This document shows, piece after piece, positions 22,545-29,672 of a stretch of 31,653 bases of DNA. The position numbers and the translations under genes were made by a program. The DNA is from a virus. The number at the start of each line of letters is the position of its first letter. The first letter of the stretch is position 1. The notes under the pieces were generated by a model. That model was not told the origin of the DNA. It did no database searches and saw nothing but the letters and a program-made list of their open reading frames with translations. The DNA lies in the IMG/VR virus record IMGVR_UViG_3300035703_000310, positions 1 through 31,653 of that record. One strand, written 5' to 3'.

Positions 22545-22568
22545 AACCCGCCTTGTGCGGGTTTTTTT
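22545..22568 (+). terminator. Leader terminator 2
   Basis: AACCCGC, loop cttgt, GCGGGTT, then a T-run gives a strong intrinsic terminator ending 14 bases before the first start codon. Nearly the same element follows rha at 27860-27883. Confidence 0.88.
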
Positions 22569-22581
22569 ATTGGAGAACACT

Positions 22582-22890
22582 ATGTATTGCAGTGTTGAAG
22601 CCGACCTAAGCAACTATGAACGCCAGCAAGACCGGCGAGAAGCTGAGTACCGCATCGAGCGCCAACAGCGCATCCTAAACCTAGAGGCTGCGCTATTTAA
22701 TGGCGATGCGACCGCCCTAATAGAGTGCTTTGGCGATGCTATTCAGCTTGTCCTAAGTGCAGCATCAAACAATGATTCTGTAGGGCAGGCTTTATACAAA
22801 GCCCTGCTTGAAGCCGCAGAGCGCGGCGAGGAATATGCAGTCAAAGCACTTAACGAGGTGCGCGATCATTTCGTCGAGGTGGTGCTATGA
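22582..22890 (+). CDS. Small early phage protein, unknown
   Basis: A 102-residue protein from the ATG at 22582, chosen because GGAGA lies seven bases upstream and the frame farther upstream crosses two terminators. N-terminal 35 residues are a charged coiled coil (ERQQDRREAEYRIERQQRIL); the rest is helical with many alanines. First gene of the plus-strand early operon. No family recognised. Confidence 0.7.
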   Translation: MYCSVEADLSNYERQQDRREAEYRIERQQRILNLEAALFNGDATALIECFGDAIQLVLSAASNNDSVGQALYKALLEAAERGEEYAVKALNEVRDHFVEVVL

Positions 22891-23021
22891 GCCACGAGCA
22901 AGCGCAAGCCATTATGGCGCTAGTGGAGCAACACCGCCAGCACGAGCGCCGAGTCGCTAACCGCTACATGGTGTTATCGGCCATTCTGGTCATTGCAACT
23001 ATATGGATTTTGTTGCTATGA
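22887..23021 (+). CDS. 44-residue single-pass membrane protein
   Basis: Starts MSHEQAQAIMALVEQHRQHE and ends with a hydrophobic segment (about residues 28-44, VLSAILVIATIWILLL). ATGA overlaps join it to both neighbours, which supports it as a real gene. Topology would be a cytoplasmic helix with a C-terminal membrane anchor. Function unknown. Confidence 0.62.
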   Translation: MSHEQAQAIMALVEQHRQHERRVANRYMVLSAILVIATIWILLL

Positions 23022-23131
23022 CCAAGTTATCAGACTTCATTTACTGCTACCGACTCTACCGGCGCAACGGCTGGACGGTGTTGGCAGCTATTCAGCAAGC
23101 AAAGAAAAGAACTTTTTGGAGAACGACATGA
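23018..23131 (+). CDS. 37-residue early phage protein
   Basis: Short gene beginning MTKLSDFIYCYRLYRRNGW, with ATGA overlap upstream and overlap with the HNH gene start downstream. The aromatic, basic sequence resembles tiny proteins in early phage operons. Its last codons carry the ribosome-binding site (TTTGGAGAAC) of the next gene. Confidence 0.6.
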   Translation: MTKLSDFIYCYRLYRRNGWTVLAAIQQAKKRTFWRTT

Positions 23132-23610
23132 GCACAGCACTAGCCACACTTGCGGCCAAGCGTGGGCCAAAACCAAAATACGCCAGCCTAACAGATCAGA
23201 TTGAAGCTTTGTCTGTCCGAGTCCCATTTTCAGGATGTTGGATATGGATTGGTTCATTAGCAAAAGGCTATGGTCAATTGACGCATCACGGGAAACACAT
23301 GACCGCTCATCGCGCAAGCTTCATTGCGCATAACCCACAAGCAAAGTCACCCAAGTTAGTCTGCCATCACTGCGATGTACGGGAGTGCGTTAATCCAGAA
23401 CACCTGTATTCAGGTGACTATCTGACAAACCGCGCTGACATGCTGAACAGAAATAGATGGTCGCATCCTTGGGCTGAACGCGAAACATGCGAGCGTGGAC
23501 ATAACTATGAACAAGGTGGATACCGGATTGCATCAGATGGAAGCAGGGCTTGCCGCGTCTGTCAACGTGAATACAAACGCGCATATCGCGCAGAAAAAAA
23601 AGGAGTTTGA
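23128..23610 (+). CDS. HNH endonuclease
   Basis: A 160-residue protein starting MSTALATLAAKRGPKPKY. The HNH core is CWIWIGSLAKGYGQL, AHRASFIAHN, CHHCDVRECVNPEHLYSGDYLTNRADM. A C-terminal zinc-like motif, CERGHNYE with CRVCQREYKRAYR, follows. It is likely a free-standing homing-type nuclease inserted in the early operon. No intron or split gene is visible nearby. The start follows GGAGAACGAC with four-base overlap on the previous gene. Confidence 0.88.
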   Translation: MSTALATLAAKRGPKPKYASLTDQIEALSVRVPFSGCWIWIGSLAKGYGQLTHHGKHMTAHRASFIAHNPQAKSPKLVCHHCDVRECVNPEHLYSGDYLTNRADMLNRNRWSHPWAERETCERGHNYEQGGYRIASDGSRACRVCQREYKRAYRAEKKGV

Positions 23611-23611
23611 C

Positions 23612-24373
23612 ATGAGTAACATCGTTTTAGTACAAGCATCAAAGCTCGCAAAAACACTAGGCATGGACGGCGAAGGGCAGGAACTTATTGCAACGCTCAA
23701 AGCCACTGCATTTAAAGGGCAAGTTTCTGATGCGCAAATGGCGGCGCTCTTGCTAGTTGCAAACCAATACGGACTTTCGCCTTGGAGCAAAGAGATTTAT
23801 GCGTTTCCAGACCGGCAAAACGGCATTGTGCCTGTTGTTGGTGTGGACGGATGGGCACGCATCATAAATTCAAACCCGCAGTTTGATGGAATGGATTTTC
23901 AGCAGGACGACGAATCTTGCACCTGCATCATCTACCGCAAAGACCGCAGCCACCCCGTCAAGGTGACAGAGTTTATGAGCGAGTGCAAACGCGGAAATAT
24001 GGGGCCTTGGCAGAGTCACCCCAAACGAATGCTAAGGCACAAGGCCATGATTCAATGCGCCCGCCTTGCCTTCGGGTACGGCGGCATCTTCGACCAAGAC
24101 GAAGCCGAGCGCATTGTTGAAAGCAATATCAACCCTGATACCGGTGAAATCACGCGCAAAGAACCGCCCCCGGCACGCCCTGCCCTGCCCGCCTACTCAG
24201 ATGCTGATATGCAAAAGAACATACCAGCATGGCGCAACGTAATCGAATCAGGCCGCAAAACAGCAGAGGAAATTATTGCAATGGTAAGCACCAAGGGTGT
24301 GCTGTCTGATGAGCAAAAAACAACTATCCGCAACCTTGAGCCTATCGAGGCCGAAGCCACAACAATGGAGTAA
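23612..24373 (+). CDS. bet: Bet/RecT family single-strand annealing protein
   Basis: From the ATG at 23612 (AAGGAG upstream) the protein has 253 residues, close to lambda Bet (261). Typical segments are AALLLVANQYGLSPWSKEIYAFPD, GIVPVVGVDGWARIINSNPQFDG, and the GPWQSHPKRMLRHKAMIQCARLAFG region. It anneals single strands produced by the exonuclease encoded next. The frame upstream to 23495 is the other frame of the HNH gene and is excluded. Confidence 0.95.
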   Translation: MSNIVLVQASKLAKTLGMDGEGQELIATLKATAFKGQVSDAQMAALLLVANQYGLSPWSKEIYAFPDRQNGIVPVVGVDGWARIINSNPQFDGMDFQQDDESCTCIIYRKDRSHPVKVTEFMSECKRGNMGPWQSHPKRMLRHKAMIQCARLAFGYGGIFDQDEAERIVESNINPDTGEITRKEPPPARPALPAYSDADMQKNIPAWRNVIESGRKTAEEIIAMVSTKGVLSDEQKTTIRNLEPIEAEATTME

Positions 24374-24376
24374 AGC

Positions 24377-26011
24377 ATGAGAACGATAAACCTAATTCAA
24401 GGCAGCAACGAATGGAAAGCCCACCGCGCTAATCACTTTAACGCCAGCGACAGCCCGGCCATGATGGGCTGCAGCCCATACACCAGCCGTAGCGAGCTGC
24501 TACGCAAACTGCACAGCGGCATCGACAATGAGGTGAGTCCCGCAACGCAGCGCATTTTCGATGATGGGCACCGCTTTGAAGCCCTTGCCAGACCGCTGGC
24601 CGAGGCCATTATTGAGGACGATCTGTACCCGGTAACGGGTGTGAACGGCAAATACAGCGCCTCCTTTGATGGTTTGAACTTGACAGAGGATGTTGCCTTC
24701 GAGCACAAGACCCTGAATGACGACATTCGAGCCGCCTTTCAGAACATGGACGACCAAGGCCGCAACCTGCCATTGGTGTACCGGGTGCAAATGGAGCATC
24801 AATGCCTAGTGTCGGGTTGCAGCAAGGTGTTATTCATGGCTACCCGCTGGAATGGCGAGGAATTGCTTGAAGAAGAACATTGCTGGTATGTGCCCGACCC
24901 CGATTTACGCGCCAAGATTGTGGCGGGTTGGGCACAGTTTGAGTCTGATCTTAAAGACTATACGCCCACCGCAATTGCAGAGCCAGCAGCCACCGGCAAG
25001 GCACCCGAAACCCTGCCAGCACTACGCATTGAAGTGACCGGCATGGTCACTGCGTCTAATCTGGCCGAGTTCAAGGAAACAGCGCTAACCGCGATTCGTA
25101 GCGTGAACCGTAGCCTAGCATCCGATCAGGATTTTGCCGACGCTGAGGTAAGCGTTAAATGGTGTAGCGAAGTGGAGAGCCGCCTAGCGGCAGCCAAAGA
25201 ACACGCACTAAGCCAGACGGCCAGCATTGACCAGCTATTCAAGGCCATCGACGACATTAGCGCCGAAGCCCGCAAGGTACGCCTTGAACTGGACAAGCTA
25301 GTTAAAACACGCAAAGAGCAGATACGGCTGGACATGGTAAGCGAGGCCAAGCGCAAATTCGACGGGCACATGGAAGCATTGAACAACCGCATCGGCAAAC
25401 CGTTAATGCCCAAGGTGCAGGAGGATTTTGCTGGAGTCATCAAAGGCAAGCGAACCATTACCAGCCTGCGTGATGCCGTGGACACTGAATTGGCACGTAT
25501 CAAGATACTGGCCAATGAAATTGCCGATGGCATTGCCGTGAATCTGCGCACCATCGAAGCATCGGAGCACAAGCACCTATTCCCCGATTTATCGGCCTTG
25601 GTGCAAAAAAGCCCTGATGACCTTGGTGCAGTGATGGAGCAGCGTATTGCCAAATTCAAGCAAGACCAAGAAGCAGCGCGACAAAACGCCCTGCGACTGG
25701 AGCAAGAAAAGCAAGCACGCGAAGCCGAAGCAGCAGCCAAGACCGCAGAAGTATTGCAGCAGGTAGCACAAACGCCACCAGTAGTTGCAGCGGCACCCGT
25801 TGCACAGCCGGACAGCTTGGAAATGATGAGACTTGGTGAAATCAATGCACGGCTATCGCCTATCAACCTGACCGCTGAGGGGCTTGCATGGCTTGGGTTT
25901 GCGCACATTGCTACGGACAGATCAGCCAAGCTCTACCGGGCTTCTGACTTCCCGCGTATCTGCCAAAAGCTAATCAAGCACATCGAGAACAATGTTTTGT
26001 TGCCAGCGTAA
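24377..26011 (+). CDS. YqaJ/lambda Exo-like exonuclease with long C-terminal extension
   Basis: A 544-residue protein. Residues 1-200 are the YqaJ nuclease domain: GSNEWKAHRANHFNASDSPAMMG, FDDGHRFEALARPL (Glu69), YSASFDG (Asp98) and AFEHKT (Glu109, Lys111). From about 220 to 450 comes a long helical/coiled-coil region (ARKVRLELDKLVKTRKEQ), then an Ala-rich linker. A final domain (480-544) contains LSPINLTAEGLAWLGF and SAKLYRASDFPRICQ. Lambda Exo has only 226 residues, so the extension may recruit Bet or SSB or add DNA binding. Three bases separate it from bet. Confidence 0.9.
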   Translation: MRTINLIQGSNEWKAHRANHFNASDSPAMMGCSPYTSRSELLRKLHSGIDNEVSPATQRIFDDGHRFEALARPLAEAIIEDDLYPVTGVNGKYSASFDGLNLTEDVAFEHKTLNDDIRAAFQNMDDQGRNLPLVYRVQMEHQCLVSGCSKVLFMATRWNGEELLEEEHCWYVPDPDLRAKIVAGWAQFESDLKDYTPTAIAEPAATGKAPETLPALRIEVTGMVTASNLAEFKETALTAIRSVNRSLASDQDFADAEVSVKWCSEVESRLAAAKEHALSQTASIDQLFKAIDDISAEARKVRLELDKLVKTRKEQIRLDMVSEAKRKFDGHMEALNNRIGKPLMPKVQEDFAGVIKGKRTITSLRDAVDTELARIKILANEIADGIAVNLRTIEASEHKHLFPDLSALVQKSPDDLGAVMEQRIAKFKQDQEAARQNALRLEQEKQAREAEAAAKTAEVLQQVAQTPPVVAAAPVAQPDSLEMMRLGEINARLSPINLTAEGLAWLGFAHIATDRSAKLYRASDFPRICQKLIKHIENNVLLPA

Positions 26012-26409
26012 ATGGGAATTGATGGGTTGTGGCGGCACATCCCTTAACTGGTGGCCTAGTAATTAGGGAACTGCACGGCTGCAACAGTGCCGTGAGAAAT
26101 ACAGGTGAAACAGTTGTGCCGATGACACCCCGGAAAGACGGGGCTATCACGCATGGGGATTGGCATAAATGGCACGCTGTAAGGCATGAACCGACAAAGC
26201 CGCAGTTCTCGCCAAGTCGGGCTAACAGTCTCCAGTCGTGATAGTGAATGCGCAGGCTGATGCGCGCCGCGTTTAATCCGGGTTGCATTCCTTGGCCCGT
26301 GAGGAGTGGTGGAATTCAAGCGATGTAGTGCCCCGAGCCGGAGATCAGCACCGGCCACTACCATGACACCTCGGAAAGACGGGGATTTTAAGAATACCAA
26401 GGAATTCAG
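26012..26409 (+). ncRNA. Gene-free, hairpin-rich segment upstream of ssb
   Basis: About 400 nt without a credible gene. Structures: CACGGC/GCCGTG (26074-26094), CCCCG-GAAAGA-CGGGG (26128-26143), an 8-bp long-range pair CTATCACG (26144-26151) with CGTGATAG (26237-26244), CCGAC/GTCGG inside it, GCGCA/TGCGC near 26250, and an 11-bp hairpin with a six-base bulge (GTAGTG-CCCCGA-GCCGG paired to CCGGC-CACTAC, 26325-26361). A 22-bp element, 21/22 identical, recurs at 26122-26143 and 26363-26384. It may be a regulatory leader of ssb or a stand-alone RNA. Confidence 0.5.
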
Positions 26410-26850
26410 ATGTTAAACAAATTGCAAATTATTGGCCGGGTCGGTAAAGACCCCGAAATTCGATACCTACCCTCTGGCGAGGCAGTAGTAAATTTCTCAG
26501 TAGCCACCACTGAAAAGTGGAAAGACAAGAGCGGGGAACAACGTGAGGAAACAGAGTGGCATAAGGTTAGCGCCTTCGGTCGGCTTGCTGAAATCGTTGG
26601 GGAATACGTGAAAAAGGGTGGACTAATCTATGTCGAGGGCAAGATTAAAACGCGAAAGTACACGGACAAAGACGGGGTGGAAAAGTACAGCACAGAGGTA
26701 AAGGCTACTGAAATGAAATTGCTAGGCGGCAAGTCAGAGGGCGCACAACAAAAGCCCGCACAGCGAGAGGAACCACAGCGCCAACCAGCCAGACAACAAA
26801 GCGCATATGACGAAGGCTTTGATGACATGGACGGGGACATACCCTTTTAG
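26410..26850 (+). CDS. ssb: Single-stranded DNA-binding protein
   Basis: A 146-residue SSB. The OB fold spans residues 1-105 ([64 protein letters not shown]). A Gln/Arg-rich linker and the acidic tip DDMDGDIPF (138-146), which binds partner proteins, follow. It would coat single strands during replication and work with Bet and NinB. No clear ribosome-binding site besides AAGGAATTC is seen. Confidence 0.97.
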   Translation: MLNKLQIIGRVGKDPEIRYLPSGEAVVNFSVATTEKWKDKSGEQREETEWHKVSAFGRLAEIVGEYVKKGGLIYVEGKIKTRKYTDKDGVEKYSTEVKATEMKLLGGKSEGAQQKPAQREEPQRQPARQQSAYDEGFDDMDGDIPF

Positions 26851-26954
26851 CCGTTTTAAGAGGCAATTTCTTTAGTTTAAAGGACAAAAACAGAGGGGCT
26901 TATTGCAATTTTGCATGATAAATGTGCTAATGAGCCGCAAATCTGGTACTATTC

Positions 26955-27090
26955 GCCTGTCCCGAAAGGGATGGAGCGTAAGAACTCCAGAAACAGCGGT
27001 TGACCGCACCCGATAGGCTGGTTCCTCTGCTTGCAGAGGGTTGGTAATCCTCTGCGTGCAGAGGTAAAATTTCCGCCGCGATGGCGGCTC
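26955..27090 (+). ncRNA. Array of six consecutive hairpins
   Basis: Within 26851-27255, which has no gene, six hairpins follow each other: TCCC-GAAA-GGGA (26960), GGAG/CTCC (26973-26988), GCGG-TTGA-CCGC (26996-27007), CCTCTGC-TT-GCAGAGG (27024-27039), CCTCTGC-GT-GCAGAGG (27049-27064) and CCGCC-GCGAT-GGCGG (27073-27087). The fourth and fifth are near-identical. This precedes the C4-like fold and may be part of the same transcript. Confidence 0.5.
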
Positions 27091-27112
27091 TATTTGGTGT
27101 TCCCGAGTTTAT

Positions 27113-27220
27113 GGTCAGGAGGGCGACGGATACAACACCCGCAAGGGGAAGAAGTCCGCCTAGCTGTTTCTAGGTTCTTAACCTCCTGACCGCCCTTTGG
27201 GTGCGCGTAAGAACGCTCCC
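27113..27220 (+). ncRNA. C4 antisense RNA-like element upstream of rha
   Basis: A closing 10-bp perfect stem, GGTCAGGAGG (27113-27122) with CCTCCTGACC (27182-27191), encloses CCC-GCAA-GGG and CCTAG-CTGTTT-CTAGG hairpins and the GGAAGAAGTCCGCC stretch. A CCC-TTT-GGG hairpin follows, and GCTCC at 27215-27219 can pair with the rha ribosome-binding site GGAGC (27245-27249). The layout recalls the C4 RNA of phages P1 and P7, which controls antirepressor synthesis from the same transcript. A covariance search would settle it. Confidence 0.55.
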
Positions 27221-27255
27221 ATTAGGGTCTTGATGACTCAAACAGGAGCATTTAC

Positions 27256-27834
27256 ATGCAAACGAACGCTTTGGCACTTGTGCCTACCCTCACCGTCATC
27301 GACGGCAAGCCCACTACCACCAGCATTGATGTTGCACGTCACTTCGGAAAATCCGCATCCGTGGTGAATCGCGCAATTCGGAATTTATTGATAGAAATGC
27401 CGGAAGGGTATGCGTGCAATTTTGCACCGATACAAATTGCAGTTGATTTAGGCATGGGTCGCACCCGCCAAGACCCCGCCTACCGCCTAACCCGCGATGG
27501 CTTTACCCTCTTGGCTATGGGTTTCACTGGCAAAGAAGCACTGCAATGGAAAATCGCCTACATCAACGCATTCAACCAGATGGAGGCGCAGCTCAACCAA
27601 ACCCTAAGCGATGGCCGGTGGTTTGTCAGCATCCAAAACGGTCATAAAAGAGTGCAGAAAATTGCACACGACATGGGAATTTTCCGGTACGAGGAACTGC
27701 CGGAACTCATAAAAGACCCTGACCAGATGATAGGGGCTGATCTGCTTGCAGCCATTGGACAGGCTTGCATCCAGCGGCTGCACCAGAAATTCAGTGGCCT
27801 AAAACACAACTCGCGCCAGTTGGCACTCATGTAG
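27256..27834 (+). CDS. Rha family phage regulatory protein
   Basis: A 192-residue protein. The Rha domain (residues 10-110) shows TVIDGKPTTTSIDVARHFGKSASVVNRAIRNL, YRLTRDGFTLLAMGFTGKEALQWKIAYINAFNQME. The C-terminal part (GRWFVSIQNGHKRVQKIAHD onward) is a separate helical domain not common to all Rha proteins. Rha-like and antirepressor proteins act in induction and host interference. The ATG has GGAGC seven bases upstream, which the preceding RNA could mask. A terminator follows. Confidence 0.9.
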   Translation: MQTNALALVPTLTVIDGKPTTTSIDVARHFGKSASVVNRAIRNLLIEMPEGYACNFAPIQIAVDLGMGRTRQDPAYRLTRDGFTLLAMGFTGKEALQWKIAYINAFNQMEAQLNQTLSDGRWFVSIQNGHKRVQKIAHDMGIFRYEELPELIKDPDQMIGADLLAAIGQACIQRLHQKFSGLKHNSRQLALM

Positions 27835-27859
27835 CCAATTAGTACAACTACACAAACCA

Positions 27860-27883
27860 AACCCGCCTAGTGCGGGTTTTTTT
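27860..27883 (+). terminator. Intrinsic terminator after rha
   Basis: AACCCGC, loop ctagt, GCGGGTT and a seven-T run. It is almost identical to the leader terminator at 22545-22568 and again lies just before a gene of the same operon. Confidence 0.88.
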
Positions 27884-27897
27884 ATGGAAAAAAACAA

Positions 27898-28092
27898 ATG
27901 CACTGCCCGAATTGCAGCCACCCTAATTTGAGAACAGTGGGCACTTTTCAAAGCACTGAAAAGACGTACCGCACCAAAAGATGTGACACCTGTCAATGGA
28001 AATTTACATCCATTGAAGAAATACCAGATTTCTACGTGGTTATCCCTGAGTCAATTCGTAAGCCCAATAAGGTACGGGGGGGCAAGAAATGA
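27898..28092 (+). CDS. Small zinc-ribbon protein
   Basis: A 64-residue protein with CPNC at residues 3-6 and CDTC 24 residues later, the zinc ribbon spacing seen in NrdR-like N-terminal domains and in phage Ogr-type proteins (HCPNCSHPNLRTVGTF then TKRCDTCQWKFTS). It probably binds nucleic acid, possibly as a transcription factor. The weak ribosome-binding site and the terminator just upstream suggest low expression unless antiterminated. Confidence 0.75.
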   Translation: MHCPNCSHPNLRTVGTFQSTEKTYRTKRCDTCQWKFTSIEEIPDFYVVIPESIRKPNKVRGGKK

Positions 28093-28580
28093 CGCGCCGT
28101 ACACGCAACCGCCGCCTATCGGCAACGTACAGCTTCATGGATGAATTGATTGCCTCACCCACCGAGCCTATGCCAGCGAAGTCATCCACCTACATATTGA
28201 CAAAGGTGTACCAAGGGCTAGCCGCGATTGAAAAAGCGCCAGAGCCAACGCTGGAGGATTGGCAGGCTTGCAGCGATGCCATCAACATGACTGAAACGCT
28301 AGTGTTGGAGATGCGGGTTTGTGAGGATAGAAGCGGGTTACTGCAAGACTGCATAACCGCGATGGCACTCGCAGGCAAGCGTTACCTTGCTGGCGCAAGC
28401 ATAAGGCTAGATGGCGCAGGCATACAAGCAGTAAGGGCAGTAGTTGAGGACTTTGCCTACCTGATAACCACCCTACCGCACCGCACGATGGTTACGTGCC
28501 ACCGCCTAACCGAGAAACGTATCCATCGAATATTAAACGGGCAAAGCCAGCCCCATGACAAAACAGTAATTGCATTATGA
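28089..28580 (+). CDS. Phage protein of unknown function
   Basis: A 163-residue helical protein with a basic N-terminus (MTRRTRNRRLS) and mid-region LEDWQACSDAINMTETLVLEM. Similar small helical proteins occur in phage early operons, but I cannot name the family. Overlaps both neighbours by four bases. Confidence 0.65.
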   Translation: MTRRTRNRRLSATYSFMDELIASPTEPMPAKSSTYILTKVYQGLAAIEKAPEPTLEDWQACSDAINMTETLVLEMRVCEDRSGLLQDCITAMALAGKRYLAGASIRLDGAGIQAVRAVVEDFAYLITTLPHRTMVTCHRLTEKRIHRILNGQSQPHDKTVIAL

Positions 28581-28774
28581 ACACCAAAACACCGGAATTG
28601 ATTAACCCTTTGAGCGTCACGGAGCGCGACAAATTGGCAGCAGAGGCAGTGGTTGAGCTATTGCCTAAGTATTGCAAGCGGTTCAACTTTGACATTGTGG
28701 AGCGAGCCTACGCCATAGCGGATAGGACTCTAAAGGAAATCGAAAGGTCAAAAAATGAAACCTGCAAACGATGA
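28577..28774 (+). CDS. Small phage protein, unknown
   Basis: A 65-residue soluble protein (LSVTERDKLAAEAVVELLPKY, then FDIVERAYAIADRTLKEIER), probably all helical. ATGA-coupled to the previous gene, and its last codons overlap the next gene. No family recognised. Confidence 0.62.
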   Translation: MNTKTPELINPLSVTERDKLAAEAVVELLPKYCKRFNFDIVERAYAIADRTLKEIERSKNETCKR

Positions 28775-28877
28775 GATTTATGAGTTGGCCGAAACCGCAA
28801 AAGAGTGGTTTTTTGGGTTGTGCGTGACGGTCGGGGCTTTAACGATGTTTGCCATTGCATTAGGGGTGACGTTATGA
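28755..28877 (+). CDS. 40-residue membrane protein
   Basis: Starts MKPANDEIYELAETAKEW, followed by one hydrophobic segment (about residues 18-40, WFFGLCVTVGALTMFAIALG). An AAGGTC site lies before the ATG, and the stop overlaps the next gene's start. A second tiny single-pass membrane protein in this operon, like the one at 22887. Confidence 0.6.
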   Translation: MKPANDEIYELAETAKEWFFGLCVTVGALTMFAIALGVTL

Positions 28878-29224
28878 GCGACTTAGAAAAAGCAGCGCGG
28901 CAGGCGCTGGAAGCCTTGGAAGGAGTTTTAAACGATTCTCCAAAAGTGAGGGAAGCGTCTATTACAGGAGGGTTGTATGAGGTGGTGCAGTGCAGGGAGG
29001 CTATCACCGCCCTTCGCCAAGTACTTGAGCAGACTATGAACTGGCAAGAAATTGAGTGTCCTTGCTGTGGTGAATTGGCAAGGGCATTCCCTCCAACACA
29101 ACCCCGCGAGTGGGTTGGTTTGACGGATGAAGATATTGATACATGGAACATTGTTGGGCATGAAAGTTTGCGTGAATTTGTCCGAGCCATCGAAGCCAAA
29201 CTCAGGAGTAAAAATGGATATTGA
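28874..29224 (+). CDS. Phage protein with CPCC motif, unknown
   Basis: A 116-residue protein from the ATG at 28874 (ATGA overlap). An N-terminal helical part (MSDLEKAARQALEALEGVL) is followed by IECPCCGELARAFPP, a half zinc-binding motif, and LTDEDIDTWNIVGHESLREFVRAIEAKLR, a pattern common at the C-terminus of many unrelated small phage proteins. Function unknown. Confidence 0.65.
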   Translation: MSDLEKAARQALEALEGVLNDSPKVREASITGGLYEVVQCREAITALRQVLEQTMNWQEIECPCCGELARAFPPTQPREWVGLTDEDIDTWNIVGHESLREFVRAIEAKLRSKNGY

Positions 29225-29672
29225 ATCTCAACTTGCACAAGTTTTGCGTTATGAGCCAAAAACCGGCTTGCTGTTTTGGACAGACAAGGCGCATAAATCT
29301 GTCAAAAACAAACAAGCTGGCACGCCAAACCATCTGGGCTACATCGTTGTGTTTTTTAAAGGCAAGCCTTACAAAGCGCACCGACTCGCTTGGCTTTTGA
29401 CTTATGGGTCATGGCCTAGCCTGATGATTGACCACATCGATGGCAACACATCAAACAACGCGCTGTCAAACTTGCGAGACGTGGATAACAAAACAAACCA
29501 ATGCAACCGCCATAAAGCGAGAGTTGACAGTAAATCTGGGTTGATGGGTGCTTCTCCATTCCGCAACAAATGGAGGGCGCAAATCAAGCGCAACGGGGTT
29601 ATCAAATACCTTGGAATTTATGACACGGCACTTGAGGCGCATCAGGCGTACAAATTGGAGAAAAACAAATGA
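29214..29672 (+). CDS. HNH endonuclease with AP2-like domain
   Basis: A 152-residue homing-type nuclease. The HNH part is LRYEPKTGLLFW, AHRLAWLLTYGSWP, IDHIDGNTSNNALSNLRDVDNKTNQCNR. The C-terminal RNKWRAQIKRNGVIKYLGIYDTALEAHQAY is an AP2-type DNA-binding domain. The ATG at 29214 follows CAGGAG and overlaps the end of the preceding gene. Different subtype from the HNH protein at 23128, so it is an independent acquisition. Confidence 0.9.
   Translation: MDIESQLAQVLRYEPKTGLLFWTDKAHKSVKNKQAGTPNHLGYIVVFFKGKPYKAHRLAWLLTYGSWPSLMIDHIDGNTSNNALSNLRDVDNKTNQCNRHKARVDSKSGLMGASPFRNKWRAQIKRNGVIKYLGIYDTALEAHQAYKLEKNK

Larger units (their letters stand above)
22236..22581 (+). ncRNA. Structured early leader RNA, candidate antitermination region
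   Basis: About 345 nt between the early promoter and the first gene, with only a five-codon frame at 22236. It contains a GCAGC/GCTGC hairpin near 22366-22383, a perfect 7-bp stem closed by GCAA (about 22380-22397), two intrinsic terminators, and a 13-bp helix of GGTGATGTTGCTG (22433-22445) with CAGCAGCATCACC (22516-22528) that encloses the first terminator. ACTACATCAACCC is repeated at 22272 and 22531. Expression of the operon would need read-through of both terminators. Confidence 0.55.

Noticed and set aside
25126-25929. 267-codon minus-strand frame
   Set aside because: Antisense to the well-supported exonuclease gene, with Ser/Arg/Cys-rich low-complexity translation.
26029-26241. 70-codon plus-strand frame in the gap before ssb
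   Set aside because: No ribosome-binding site and no protein-like texture; the region is better explained by RNA structure and repeats.
26056-26400. 114-codon minus-strand frame
   Set aside because: Runs against the operon across the hairpin-rich segment; the translation shows no domain and no start signal.
27024-27064. Possible CRISPR-like repeat pair (CCTCTGC hairpins)
   Set aside because: Only two short units, nine bases apart, with no further spacers or cas genes; consistent with RNA hairpins.
26930-27080. tRNA-like fold
   Set aside because: There are many hairpins but no acceptor/T-arm pattern with the usual GTTCRA and CCA-end layout.
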